This document shows positions 33,404 through 45,017 of a stretch of 64,000 nucleotides of DNA, piece after piece (the first letter of the stretch is position 1; the number at the start of each line of letters is the position of its first letter). The notes under the pieces were generated by a model. That model searched no databases. It had not been told where the DNA came from and was given only the letters and a program-made list of their open reading frames with translations. The stretch lies in the NCBI RefSeq assembly GCF_009724245.1, contig NZ_WNNK01000020.1, positions 1 through 64,000 of the forward strand. The letters are read 5' to 3'. This DNA is from Pseudomonas spelaei. Its GTDB lineage: Bacteria > Pseudomonadota > Gammaproteobacteria > Pseudomonadales > Pseudomonadaceae. The position numbers and the translations under genes were made by a program.

Positions 33404-34852
33404 ATGAGCCAGAATAAAACGCTTACCACCGCCAGCGGCGCTCCCGTTGCTGATAACCAGAACTCCCGTTCCGCAGGCCCACGCGGCCCGTTGCTGCTCG
33501 ACGATTTTCACCTGATCGAGAAGCTCGCCCACTTCAACCGTGAAAACATCCCTGAGCGTCGTGTGCATGCCAAAGGCTCGGGTGCTTACGGTACGTTCAC
33601 TGTCTCTAAAGACATTACTCAGTACACCAGCGCCAAGTTGTTCGAGTCGGTGGGCAAGCAGACGCCGACCTTTCTGCGTTTCTCCACCGTGGGTGGCGAA
33701 CGTGGTTCGGCGGATACTGAGCGCGACCCACGGGGCTTCGCCTTGAAGTTCTACACCGAAGAAGGCAATTGGGACATCGTTGGTAACAACACCCCTGTGT
33801 TCTTCATCCGTGATCCGCTGAAGTTCCCTGACTTTATCCACACCCAAAAACGCCTGCCGCAAAGCAACCTGAAAAGCGCGCAGATGATGTGGGATTTCTG
33901 GTCGCACTCTCCAGAAGCTCTGCACCAGGTCACGATCCTGTTTTCGGACCGAGGCATTCCAGACGGCTACCGCCATATGCATGGTTTCGGCAGCCACACC
34001 TACAGCCTGATCAACGCCAAGGGCGAAAGGCACTGGGTGAAGTGGCACTACAAAACCAAGCAGGGCATCAAGAACCTGGCGCCTGCTGATGCTGCGCGCC
34101 TGGCCGGTACCGATCCTGATTACGCTCAGCGCGACCTGTTTGGCGCCATCGAGCGCGGTGACTTCCCGAAATGGCGCGTCTGCATCCAGATCATGACCGA
34201 AGCTCAGGCCAACGCTCATTTCGAGAATCCCTTCGACGTGACCAAGACATGGTCGCAGAAAGAGTTCCCGCTGATCGAAGTGGGTGAGTTGGAGCTGAAC
34301 CGTAACCCGCTGAACTACTTTGCGGAAGTTGAGCAAGCAGCCTTCGGTCCAAGCAACATGGTTCCAGGTGTTGGTCTGTCCCCGGATCGCATGCTGCAAG
34401 GCCGTGTGTTTGCCTACGCGGATGCTCACCGCTACCGTATCGGCACCAACCACCAGCACCTGCCGGTGAATGCGTCACGCAGCCCGGTCAACAACTACCA
34501 GCGTGATGGCTCCATGGCGTTTGGCAGTAATGGCGGTGCTGCTCCTAACTACGAGCCCAACAGCTATGCAGATGCACCGAAGGAAGCTCCGCAGTTCTCC
34601 GAGCCTCCATTGGCGTTGAGTGGCGCGGCTGATCGCTATGATCACCGTGAAGATACCGACTACTACAGCCACGCGGGTGCACTGTTCCGTCTGATGAACG
34701 ATGAGCAGAAAACCCTGCTGATCAACAACATCGCCGGCGCTATGGCCGGTGTTTCCAGCGATGTGGTTCAGCGCCAGTTGCAGCACTTCGTCAAGGCAGA
34801 CCCTGCTTATGGAGAAGGGATTGCAAAGGCACTGGGTGTATCGCTTAACTAA
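33404..34852 (+). CDS. katA: Monofunctional haem catalase
   Basis: Converts hydrogen peroxide to water and oxygen. The 482-residue, small-subunit catalase has the active-site motif ERRVHAKGSGAYG with catalytic His55, the Asn motif GNNTPVFFIRDPLKFPDF and the haem tyrosine region GRVFAYADAHRYRIG. No signal peptide is seen, so it is cytosolic. The ATG at 33404 has GAGGAAG seven bases upstream; the TTG at 33398 is a less likely start. The order rplQ-katA-ferritin-uvrA matches what I remember of P. aeruginosa, where this is the major catalase KatA; a hydrophobic C-terminal flavodoxin domain of the large-subunit type is absent. Confidence 0.93.
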   Translation: MSQNKTLTTASGAPVADNQNSRSAGPRGPLLLDDFHLIEKLAHFNRENIPERRVHAKGSGAYGTFTVSKDITQYTSAKLFESVGKQTPTFLRFSTVGGERGSADTERDPRGFALKFYTEEGNWDIVGNNTPVFFIRDPLKFPDFIHTQKRLPQSNLKSAQMMWDFWSHSPEALHQVTILFSDRGIPDGYRHMHGFGSHTYSLINAKGERHWVKWHYKTKQGIKNLAPADAARLAGTDPDYAQRDLFGAIERGDFPKWRVCIQIMTEAQANAHFENPFDVTKTWSQKEFPLIEVGELELNRNPLNYFAEVEQAAFGPSNMVPGVGLSPDRMLQGRVFAYADAHRYRIGTNHQHLPVNASRSPVNNYQRDGSMAFGSNGGAAPNYEPNSYADAPKEAPQFSEPPLALSGAADRYDHREDTDYYSHAGALFRLMNDEQKTLLINNIAGAMAGVSSDVVQRQLQHFVKADPAYGEGIAKALGVSLN

Positions 34853-34869
34853 CTCTAAGTGATAAGCAG

Positions 34870-34894
34870 AACCGCCCTCATTTGGGCGGTTTTT
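34870..34894 (+). terminator. Rho-independent terminator after katA
   Basis: AACCGCCC pairs with GGGCGGTT around TCATTT, followed by TTT. Placed 18 bases after the katA stop. Confidence 0.88.
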
Positions 34895-35007
34895 GCGTTA
34901 TTTAAACCACTTTTCTCAGAAAATCTTCACTTTTCTGCCGTTGGTCCCGTGACCTCCGAGTCATCATGGTTCAAACTACAGTCTTTAAAGCAGGGAGATG
35001 TAGGGCG

Positions 35008-35472
35008 ATGCAAGGTCACCCCGACGTAATCGATTACCTCAACACGTTGCTGACGGGCGAACTGGCAGCTCGTGATCAATATTTCATTCACTCGCGGATG
35101 TACGAGGATTGGGGCTTTACCGAGCTCTATGAGCGTATCAATCACGAAATGGAAGAAGAGGCGCAGCACGCCGACGCACTGATGCGCCGTATCCTGATGC
35201 TCGAAGGCACGCCACGTATGCGTCCCGACGACCTGGATACCGGCACCACGGTGCCTGAGATGCTCGCCAGCGACTTGCGCCTCGAATACAAGGTTCGTGC
35301 TGCGCTCTGCAAGGGCATCGAGCTCTGCGAGCAGCACAACGACTACGTCACGCGCGAAATTCTGCGCGTACAGTTGGCCGACACCGAAGAAGATCACACT
35401 TACTGGCTTGAAAAGCAGTTGGGTCTGATCAAGCTGATCGGCCTGGAGAATTACCTGCAATCGCAGTTCTGA
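35008..35472 (+). CDS. ftnA: Bacterial-type ferritin FtnA (bacterioferritin-like, lacks haem ligand)
   Basis: A 24-mer iron storage protein. The 154-residue four-helix bundle has the ferroxidase residues Glu18, Glu51 and His54 (NHEMEEEAQHAD), and the later glutamate/histidine motif DTEEDH. At position 52, where bacterioferritins carry the methionine that binds haem between subunits, this protein has Ala (EEEAQH against EMKH in E. coli Bfr). P. aeruginosa has the same protein next to katA, first named BfrA and renamed FtnA. Start at MQGHPDVIDYLN; the upstream frame to 34966 has no homology. It sits 155 bases after katA and may store iron released during peroxide stress. Confidence 0.9.
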   Translation: MQGHPDVIDYLNTLLTGELAARDQYFIHSRMYEDWGFTELYERINHEMEEEAQHADALMRRILMLEGTPRMRPDDLDTGTTVPEMLASDLRLEYKVRAALCKGIELCEQHNDYVTREILRVQLADTEEDHTYWLEKQLGLIKLIGLENYLQSQF

Positions 35473-35485
35473 TTCCGCCGGCTAC

Positions 35486-35524
35486 AAAAAAGCCCCTGTC
35501 ACCGCAAAGTGACAGGGGCTTTTT
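35486..35524. terminator. bidirectional terminator between ftnA and uvrA
   Basis: AGCCCCTGTCAC pairs perfectly with GTGACAGGGGCT around CGCAAA, with five A before and four T after. It serves the converging ftnA (+) and uvrA (-). Confidence 0.92.
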
Positions 35525-35539
35525 CATGGCGCCGAAAAA

Positions 35540-38374
<2,835 letters not shown>

Positions 38375-38552
38375 GATGGCCTCGCACGGCGGGCGTAAAT
38401 AATGCAGGAGTATACGGCTAAAGACTGGATGAATATACACTGTCAAGTGGCCGGGTGCAGCCTTAGATGAAAGCTGCGCGGCAAAGCGCCGCATATACCC
38501 TCTCAATCGATGGGACTGGTAGAATCGCCGCCGGTTCACACGAGGTTTTTCC

Positions 38553-39947
38553 ATGCACGATCCCCACAGCGAACGCATGAGTGGCAGCGAGACCCGCGCG
38601 GCAAGCGGTCTGGCCCTGGTGTTCGCGTTCCGTATGCTAGGCATGTTTATGGTGTTGCCGGTCCTGGCGACCTATGGAATGGATCTCGCAGGAGCGACCC
38701 CCGCACTGATCGGCCTGGCGATTGGTGCCTATGGCCTGACCCAGGCGATTTTCCAGATCCCGTTCGGGATCATTTCCGACCGCATTGGCCGCCGCCCGGT
38801 TATTTACCTGGGGCTGATCGTCTTCGCCCTCGGCAGTGTGTTGGCTGCCAATGCCGATTCGATCTGGGGCGTGATCGCAGGACGAGTCCTGCAAGGCGCC
38901 GGGGCGATTTCTGCGGCGGTCATGGCACTGCTTTCCGACCTGACCCGCGAACAGCACCGTACCAAGGCCATGGCAATGATCGGCATGACCATCGGCCTGT
39001 CATTCGCCGTGGCGATGGTGGTAGGCCCGCTACTGACTCGCGCGTTTGGCTTGCACGGCTTGTTCCTGGCCACCGGCGGCATGGCGCTATTCGGCATCCT
39101 GGTCGTTGCCTTTATGGTGCCGCACTCCACCGGGCCGTTGCAGCACCGTGAGTCGGGCGTGGCGCGCCAAGCCTTGTTGCCAACCCTCAAGCATCCGGAC
39201 TTGTTGCGCCTGGATTTAGGTATCTTCGTATTGCACGCGATGCTGATGTGCAGCTTCGTTGCCTTGCCCCTGGCCCTGGTGCAAAAAGCCGGGTTGCCCA
39301 AGGAACAGCACTGGTGGGTGTACCTCACTGCGTTGCTGATTTCGTTCTTCGCCATGATCCCGTTCATCATCTATGGCGAAAAGAAACGCAAAATGAAACG
39401 AGTTCTGCTGGGCGCCGTCGCGACACTGATGCTCACTGAGCTATTCTTCTGGCAGTTCGGCGACAGCCTGCGGGCACTGGTAATCGGCACGGTGGTGTTT
39501 TTCACCGCGTTCAACCTGCTGGAGGCTTCGTTGCCTTCGCTGATCAGTAAAGTTTCACCGGCCGGCGGCAAGGGCACGGCGATGGGGGTGTATTCCACCA
39601 GCCAGTTCCTCGGTTCGGCGCTGGGCGGGATCATGGGCGGCTGGATGTTCCAGCATGGCGGTTTGTCGGTTGTGTTCCTTGGATGCGCGGGGCTGGCTGC
39701 ACTTTGGCTAGCCTTTGCTGTTACCATGCGCGAACCTCCCTACGTTACGAGTCTGCGCTTGCCGCTATCGCCCGAAGCGATTCGTGAAGCTGGTCTGGTA
39801 GAGCGCCTGAAGGCCGTCGTTGGGGTAACGGATGCAGTCGTGGTGGCTGAAGAAGCCGCCATTTACATCAAATTGGACACCGAATTATTGGATCGCGCGA
39901 CGCTCGAGCAACTGGTCAATCCAGTGCCGACAGCGCGCCCAGCCTAG
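38553..39947 (+). CDS. MFS transporter, YajR-like, with C-terminal YAM-type domain
   Basis: A 464-residue major facilitator protein with 12 predicted membrane helices. The MFS signature between helices 2 and 3 is FGIISDRIGRRPVI. After the last helix a soluble tail of about 65 residues (VTDAVVVAEEAAIYIKLDTE at its core) resembles the ferredoxin-like YAM domain of E. coli YajR. The substrate is unknown; YajR-type proteins are putative drug/proton antiporters. Divergent from uvrA and only 9 bases upstream of ssb, the same order I recall for P. aeruginosa, so ssb may be partly transcribed from here. Confidence 0.8.
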   Translation: MHDPHSERMSGSETRAASGLALVFAFRMLGMFMVLPVLATYGMDLAGATPALIGLAIGAYGLTQAIFQIPFGIISDRIGRRPVIYLGLIVFALGSVLAANADSIWGVIAGRVLQGAGAISAAVMALLSDLTREQHRTKAMAMIGMTIGLSFAVAMVVGPLLTRAFGLHGLFLATGGMALFGILVVAFMVPHSTGPLQHRESGVARQALLPTLKHPDLLRLDLGIFVLHAMLMCSFVALPLALVQKAGLPKEQHWWVYLTALLISFFAMIPFIIYGEKKRKMKRVLLGAVATLMLTELFFWQFGDSLRALVIGTVVFFTAFNLLEASLPSLISKVSPAGGKGTAMGVYSTSQFLGSALGGIMGGWMFQHGGLSVVFLGCAGLAALWLAFAVTMREPPYVTSLRLPLSPEAIREAGLVERLKAVVGVTDAVVVAEEAAIYIKLDTELLDRATLEQLVNPVPTARPA

Positions 39948-39956
39948 GAGAACGTT

Positions 39957-40472
39957 ATGGCCCGTGGGGTTAACAAAGTCATATTGGTCGGTACTTGCGG
40001 CCAGGATCCCGAAGTTCGCTACTTGCCTAACGGTAACGCCGTGACCAACCTGAGTCTGGCGACCAGCGAACAGTGGACCGACAAGCAAACCGGCCAGAAG
40101 GTCGAGAAAACCGAATGGCACCGTGTGTCGATGTTCGGCAAGGTTGCCGAGATCGCCGGTGAGTACCTGCGCAAAGGTTCGCAGGTCTACATCGAAGGCA
40201 AACTGCAAACCCGCGAGTGGGAAAAAGACGGTATCAAGCGTTACACCACCGAAATCGTGGTCGACATGCAAGGCACGATGCAACTGCTGGGCGGCCGTCC
40301 ACAGGGCGACCAACAGGGCCAGGGCGGCATGTCCAACTCGGCGCCGCGTCCACAGCAGTCCCGTCCGCAGCCAAGCCAGCAGCCACAGCGTGAGTCGCGT
40401 CCAGCGCCACAGCAGGCCGCGCCGCAGCCGGCAGCAGACTTCGACAGCTTTGATGACGATATCCCGTTCTAA
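39957..40472 (+). CDS. ssb: Single-stranded DNA-binding protein
   Basis: Binds single-stranded DNA during replication, repair and recombination. The 171-residue product has an OB fold (MARGVNKVILVGTCGQDPEV through about residue 110), a long disordered linker rich in Q, P and S, and the acidic tip DFDSFDDDIPF that recruits partner proteins. AGGAG lies before the ATG. The adjacent uvrA (divergent from the transporter) repeats the uvrA-ssb neighbourhood common in bacteria. Confidence 0.97.
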   Translation: MARGVNKVILVGTCGQDPEVRYLPNGNAVTNLSLATSEQWTDKQTGQKVEKTEWHRVSMFGKVAEIAGEYLRKGSQVYIEGKLQTREWEKDGIKRYTTEIVVDMQGTMQLLGGRPQGDQQGQGGMSNSAPRPQQSRPQPSQQPQRESRPAPQQAAPQPAADFDSFDDDIPF

Positions 40473-40503
40473 CTAGCAGTCTTTAATCCTAAGCTGCAGG
40501 CAG

Positions 40504-40543
40504 AAAAAAGCCCGCGCCGCCGACAAGGCCGCGCGGGCTTTTT
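40504..40543. terminator. bidirectional terminator between ssb and the hydrolase
   Basis: GCCCGCGC pairs with GCGCGGGC across a 13-base GC-rich loop, with A6 before and TTTTT after. Serves ssb (+) and the hydrolase (-). Confidence 0.85.
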
Positions 40544-40558
40544 ACGACTGCTCAGTAC

Positions 40559-41383
40559 TTAAAGCTGTGCAAAGCGCAGCATATCAGCGTTGACCCGTTG
40601 TTTATGTGTATCCGTTAACCCATGGGGAGCCCCTGTATATATCAGCAATTCTGCGTGAGGGATCAAGCGTTTGCTCTCGAGGGCTGAGGCGCGGATAGGT
40701 ACGATTTGATCGTCACCGCCGTGGAGGATGAGGGTGGGTATATTGAAGTGCTTCAAATCCTCTCGAAAGTCGGTTTCCGAGAATGCCCTGATGCTATCAA
40801 AGGTGTTTTTATGGCCTCCCATCACACCCTGCATCCAGAATGAATTGATCAGGCCTTGTGACGGGACGGTACCTTGACGGTTAAAACCAAAGAAGGGGCC
40901 GCTGGCCAGATCCAGATAGAGCTGGGAGCGATTGGCAATCGAGTCTGCACGCATCCCGTTGAAGACCTCAATAGGCGTTCCTTCGGGGTTGCTATCGGTT
41001 TTCAGCATCAGGGGTGTCACCGCGCAGATCAGCCCTGTCTTGGCCACTCGTGCTGTGCCATGGCGGGCAATATAGCGTGCGACTTCACCTCCTCCGGTGG
41101 AGAAACCGAAGAGAATCGCGTCCGTCAGGTCCAAATGCTCGATCAACTCGGCCAGGTCGTCGGCGTAGTGGTCCATGTCATTGCCGTCCCAGGGTTGGCT
41201 AGACCGGCCATGGCCTCGGCGGTCGTGTGCTATGGCACGAAAACCGTTGTTGGCGAAGTGCAGCATCTGGGATTCCCAGCTGTCGCTGTTCAACGGCCAA
41301 CCATGGCAGAACACCACCGGCTGGCCAGTGCCCCAGTCCTTGTAGTAAAGGTCGTTTCCTTCGCGTGTTTTCAGAAAAGGCAT
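40559..41383 (-). CDS. Alpha/beta hydrolase, non-haem chloroperoxidase/esterase family
   Basis: A 274-residue cytosolic alpha/beta hydrolase. The nucleophile serine is in GFSTGG (about residue 96), the acid Asp in HGGDDQIVP and the His in GAPHGLTDTHK, a complete triad. Oxyanion motif HGWPLNSDSWESQM and the HDRRGHGRS stretch are typical of cofactor-free haloperoxidases, which are in practice esterases/perhydrolases. The ATG at 41383 has GGGAG upstream; the frame is open further back but the family starts here (MPFLKTREGNDLYYKDWG). Natural substrate unknown. A LysR regulator lies upstream on the same strand. Confidence 0.85.
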   Translation of the reverse strand: MPFLKTREGNDLYYKDWGTGQPVVFCHGWPLNSDSWESQMLHFANNGFRAIAHDRRGHGRSSQPWDGNDMDHYADDLAELIEHLDLTDAILFGFSTGGGEVARYIARHGTARVAKTGLICAVTPLMLKTDSNPEGTPIEVFNGMRADSIANRSQLYLDLASGPFFGFNRQGTVPSQGLINSFWMQGVMGGHKNTFDSIRAFSETDFREDLKHFNIPTLILHGGDDQIVPIRASALESKRLIPHAELLIYTGAPHGLTDTHKQRVNADMLRFAQL

Positions 41384-41550
41384 GAGGCATCTCCCATTGA
41401 CGTGAGTACGGGTGAGTTTTCGTGGCGGATGGCCAGAAAATCGTCCGTGGACACTGCGCTGGCACATGCATCATGGATCAGCAGATAGACTGCTCTGCTG
41501 CTGACCCAAACTGACTTTAGCTCGGTTTGGCGCAAGCTGTAGGCGAGGTG

Positions 41551-42459
41551 CTAAGCCTCTGTAGAGGCTGTCGTCGTCACCAACTTGCGAAACTGATCCA
41601 GTACTGATGAAGTATCGCCAATGCGCGTAGCCAGATGCAGCGGCGCAACCAGGCTGCGACACTCCGAAAGCTCCCGATAAACAATGCCATCGCCACGAAG
41701 CCGTTGCATGGACGAAGGCACGATCGACACTCCAAGTCCCGCCGCCACCAGGCTTAAGGTGGCCGTCATGCGTGGTGCCTCCTGAACCACCTGCGGGCTG
41801 AACCCCGCCTCGCGGCAGGCCACGAGAATCGCGTCATACAAACCCAGTCCCACACGACGGCGATACAGCACAAAAGCCTCTGTCGCCAAGTTTGCCAACG
41901 GCAGCGGCGTTGTGGGATCCATGGCCAGCGGATGATCGGTGGGCAACGCCAGCAGCATCGGCTCCACCAGGATCGGTTCATCCTGCAAGGCTTGAGCACC
42001 ACTCAGCGGTGAACGAATAAACGCCGCATCGAGTTTTTCATGGAGCAGCGCATCCAGCAGTTCGCCGGTACCGGCCTCTTCCAGTACCACCGAAACACCC
42101 ACGAAGGTTTCCCGAAACAGACGCAACACGCTGGGAACAAAGGGATGCAACGCTGCGGAACTGGTAAAGCCGATGGCCAGCCGGCCCCGTTCACCGCGAG
42201 CCGCCCGGCGCACTACCTCCGCTACACCATCGACCTGGGCCAGAATTCCCCGGGCCTCATCCAGCAACGCAAGGCCGGCCGTGGTGGGGCGCACGCCTCG
42301 TGGCAGGCGCTCCATCAGCATCACGCCCAATTCGGCTTCCAGGCTTTGCAGCAGACGGGTCAAGGGCGGCTGTTGCATGCCCAGGCGCTCGGCGGCACGG
42401 GTGATATAGCCTTCTTCAGCGATGGCCACGAAGGCTTTGAGTTGTCGAAGTTCCAGCAT
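41551..42459 (-). CDS. LysR-family transcriptional regulator
   Basis: A 302-residue LTTR: N-terminal winged helix (LRQLKAFVAIAEEGYITRAA, residues 4-23, continuing to about 60) and a periplasmic-binding-like effector domain. The HTH and the SSAALHPFVPSVLRLF region are like those of the CatR/BenM branch that senses aromatic acids, but I cannot name the ligand. It is divergent from tam (104 bases between starts), the usual set-up for LTTR control, and lies 167 bases upstream of the hydrolase on the same strand; either may be its target. Confidence 0.85.
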   Translation of the reverse strand: MLELRQLKAFVAIAEEGYITRAAERLGMQQPPLTRLLQSLEAELGVMLMERLPRGVRPTTAGLALLDEARGILAQVDGVAEVVRRAARGERGRLAIGFTSSAALHPFVPSVLRLFRETFVGVSVVLEEAGTGELLDALLHEKLDAAFIRSPLSGAQALQDEPILVEPMLLALPTDHPLAMDPTTPLPLANLATEAFVLYRRRVGLGLYDAILVACREAGFSPQVVQEAPRMTATLSLVAAGLGVSIVPSSMQRLRGDGIVYRELSECRSLVAPLHLATRIGDTSSVLDQFRKLVTTTASTEA

Positions 42460-42563
42460 TGGAATACTTCTCAGGTATGGGAGTTACTCAATCCTGGCAT
42501 TTGTTCTCATGGCTCACAAGATTTAGGCTGTCTCCAACCCCTCAAAGAAGAAGGAATGCCGTG

Positions 42564-43328
42564 ATGACCTGGTCAGCCAAGCAGTATTCGATGTTTGAAC
42601 AGCAGCGTACGCGCCCCGTCCGGGATCTGGTCGCGGCGATTCCGGATGCGGATGTACGTACCGCCGTCGATCTGGGGTGTGGCCCCGGCAATTCCACTGA
42701 AGTCTTGGCCGAGCGCTTCCCGCACGCCACGGTGACGGGCATGGACAGCTCCGACGACATGGTGGCCAACGCCCGGGAACGTTTGCCGGCGCTGAATTTC
42801 GAGCTGGCCGACATCGGTGCCTGGCACCCGACACAGACATTCGATGTGATCCTGGCCAATGCGTCGCTGCAATGGTTGCCGGATCACGCCACGCTCTACC
42901 CGCATCTGGTGCATCAGCTGACGTCCGGCGGAACCCTGGCGGTGCAGACCCCGGACAACCTCGATGAGCCTGCCCACAGATTGGCCCGGGAAGTCGCGGC
43001 GCATGGCCCATGGGCAAGCAAGATCGGTGCGGTCAAACACAATGAGCGCCATACGGCGAGCGTGTATTACGAAATGCTGAGCAAGCATTGCAGCACCGTC
43101 GATGTATGGCGTACCACTTACCATCACCCATTGGCCGGCGGTCATGCCGCAGTGGTTGAGTGGTTCAAGGGCTCGGCACTGCGGCCGTTCCTGGCGCCAC
43201 TGGATGACACCGAGAAGGCAGCCTTCCTTGAAGCCTACCTGGCGCGGATCAGCCAGGCATATCCAGCCTTGGCCGATGGCACGGTACTGTTGCCGTTTCC
43301 GCGCCTGTTCATCATCGCCACACGATAG
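42564..43328 (+). CDS. tam: Trans-aconitate 2-methyltransferase
   Basis: Transfers a methyl group from SAM to trans-aconitate, detoxifying this inhibitor of aconitase. The 254-residue product matches the family length, has the class I SAM motif AVDLGCGPGNSTEVLAERF (about residues 32-50) and the Tam-type ILANASLQWLPDHATL. Start chosen at ATG 42564 with GAAGAAGGA upstream (MTWSAKQYSMFEQQRTRP). Divergent from the LysR gene and convergent with the cysteine hydrolase. Confidence 0.87.
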   Translation: MTWSAKQYSMFEQQRTRPVRDLVAAIPDADVRTAVDLGCGPGNSTEVLAERFPHATVTGMDSSDDMVANARERLPALNFELADIGAWHPTQTFDVILANASLQWLPDHATLYPHLVHQLTSGGTLAVQTPDNLDEPAHRLAREVAAHGPWASKIGAVKHNERHTASVYYEMLSKHCSTVDVWRTTYHHPLAGGHAAVVEWFKGSALRPFLAPLDDTEKAAFLEAYLARISQAYPALADGTVLLPFPRLFIIATR

Positions 43329-43350
43329 TCATCAGCCGATCAAGTGGCGG

Positions 43351-43911
43351 TCACGCCGCCACTTGAGTCTTCAAGAATTCGTCTGCCGACACCACGCTGG
43401 CATAAGCAAACCCCAGTGATGACATAAACGCTGCATGTACCTGGGCCGCCGGCACGGTAGTGCCATTGAACTCCAGGTCCCGCGTGGCGCAGGCGTCGTG
43501 GATCACGGTGACGGTATATCCCATATCCGCTGCTGCACGGACGACACCGTCGACGCACATATGGCTCATGCTGCCGACCACCACCAAGTGAGTCACGCTG
43601 CGCTGTTCCAGCAGCATCCGCAGGTTGGTTTCGCGAAACGCATTGACGAAGTGCTTGAGCACCACCGGCTCGTCGTCTTGGTTAAGCACTTTAGGGTGCA
43701 AGTGTGCACCTTCGGAACCAGGGGCAAAGAAGGGGGCATCGTCGGCGGTGAACTCGTGGCGAATGTGGATAACCGAGTCGCCGGCTTGGCGAAAGGCCTG
43801 CAGCACCTGAACCGCTTTATCTGCCGCTGCGTCCACACCATTAAGGGGCCATTTACCCTGGGGGAAGTAGTCATTCTGGATATCGACTAGGATGAGCGCT
43901 TGCTGGGTCAT
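43351..43911 (-). CDS. Isochorismatase-like cysteine hydrolase
   Basis: A 186-residue isochorismatase-fold protein. The presumed catalytic triad is Asp10 (ILVDIQNDYF), a lysine near 86 (VVLKHFVNAF) and the cysteine in SMSHMCVDGVVRAAADMGY. Such proteins hydrolyse amides such as nicotinamide, ureidoacrylate or N-carbamoyl compounds; nothing here decides which. The cis-peptide VVVGSM precedes the cysteine. It is divergent from the GlxA-type regulator, which probably controls it. Confidence 0.82.
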   Translation of the reverse strand: MTQQALILVDIQNDYFPQGKWPLNGVDAAADKAVQVLQAFRQAGDSVIHIRHEFTADDAPFFAPGSEGAHLHPKVLNQDDEPVVLKHFVNAFRETNLRMLLEQRSVTHLVVVGSMSHMCVDGVVRAAADMGYTVTVIHDACATRDLEFNGTTVPAAQVHAAFMSSLGFAYASVVSADEFLKTQVAA

Positions 43912-44007
43912 GATTGTTCCCTCGTGAATAATTGAGGTGTCCAGTATCGTGGCTGGCGCGCGGTCTGGGGATTGGCGGCACCGACAATAGCAGGGGGAAA
44001 ACTGACA

Positions 44008-45000
44008 ATGGTGTTACAGCGTACAGTCGTCGAGCTGGGCATCCTGATCTACAGCGGGGCGCAGATGGCTGCTGTGCATGGTTTGACTGATCTGTTCGGT
44101 GTGGCCAATCGCATCGCCGCGGAGCATCAGTCGGGGCAACTACCGGTACTGCGTCTCAGCCATTGGCGGGCCGATGCCGACGAGGCCCCGAACCGGGTGT
44201 TCGACAGCCTGCCTGGCACTGAGCAGCCCCTCGTAGCCCTGCTGATTCCTCCCTCCATTGCCGGCTTTTCCGAAGGCCAGGCATCCGAGGCTCTGCTTGA
44301 CTGGCTTCGTCGATTGCACCGCGCCGGTACGGTGCTGGGCGGTGTGTGTGTCGGTTCAATCCTGTTGGCTGAAAGCGGCTTGCTGGACGGTCGCAGCGCC
44401 ACCACCCATTGGACGTCGGCCACCTCCTTCAGCGCCCGCTACCCGGCGATCAAGTTGGAAGCTGACAAGCCGATCGTCGACGACGGCGACCTGATCACCA
44501 CCGCCGGGCTCATGGCCTGGTCCGAGCTGGGTTTGCGCGTAGTGGACCGTCTGCTTGGTCCGAGCATCGCCGCCAGCACCGCGCGTTTTCTCGTGATCGA
44601 ACACAGCGACAGCGCGAGCGAATGTGGGAGTAATTTCGCGCCGATCCTCAGCCACGGCGATGCCGCGATCCTCAAGGTTCAGCACTGGCTGCAGGCCAGC
44701 GGTGCGGTGGATGTTTCATTGGCGGCGATGGCCCAGATCGCGGGCCTTGAGGAGCGTACTTTTCTGCGGCGCTTTCGCAGCGCCACCGGGTTGAAACCCA
44801 CCGAATACTGTCAGCATCTGCGGGTCGGTAAGGCGCGGCAGCGGTTGGAGTTTACCAACGACACCATTGATCACATTGCCTGGACCGTGGGTTATCAGGA
44901 CCCCAAAGCTTTTCGCGCAATCTTCAAGAAAATCACTGGGCTTGCGCCCAGTGATTACCGCAGCCGCTTTGGTGTGAACCCCGCCAAGGCACAGGTCTGA
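44008..45000 (+). CDS. GlxA-family AraC-type transcriptional regulator
   Basis: A 330-residue protein with an N-terminal DJ-1/PfpI-like glutamine amidotransferase domain (nucleophile-elbow stretch VLGGVCVGSILLAESGLL) and a C-terminal AraC/XylS double HTH (DVSLAAMAQIAGLEERTFLR through HIAWTVGYQDPKAFRAIFKK). Members of this group regulate catabolism of arginine, carnitine, betaine and similar. ATG 44008 has GGGGGAA upstream; the frame is open to 43972. It is divergent from the cysteine hydrolase (96 bases) and convergent with the MFS gene (17 bases). Confidence 0.85.
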   Translation: MVLQRTVVELGILIYSGAQMAAVHGLTDLFGVANRIAAEHQSGQLPVLRLSHWRADADEAPNRVFDSLPGTEQPLVALLIPPSIAGFSEGQASEALLDWLRRLHRAGTVLGGVCVGSILLAESGLLDGRSATTHWTSATSFSARYPAIKLEADKPIVDDGDLITTAGLMAWSELGLRVVDRLLGPSIAASTARFLVIEHSDSASECGSNFAPILSHGDAAILKVQHWLQASGAVDVSLAAMAQIAGLEERTFLRRFRSATGLKPTEYCQHLRVGKARQRLEFTNDTIDHIAWTVGYQDPKAFRAIFKKITGLAPSDYRSRFGVNPAKAQV

Positions 45001-45017
45001 CGCAGAGGGCTCCGGAA

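Noticed and set aside
38425..38440. Possible LexA box (CTGGATGAATATACAC) between uvrA and the YajR-like gene
   Set aside because: The symmetric CTG...CAG ends are not met (CAC at the right end), and only about 12 of 16 positions match the consensus in the best register, so it is not a safe call.
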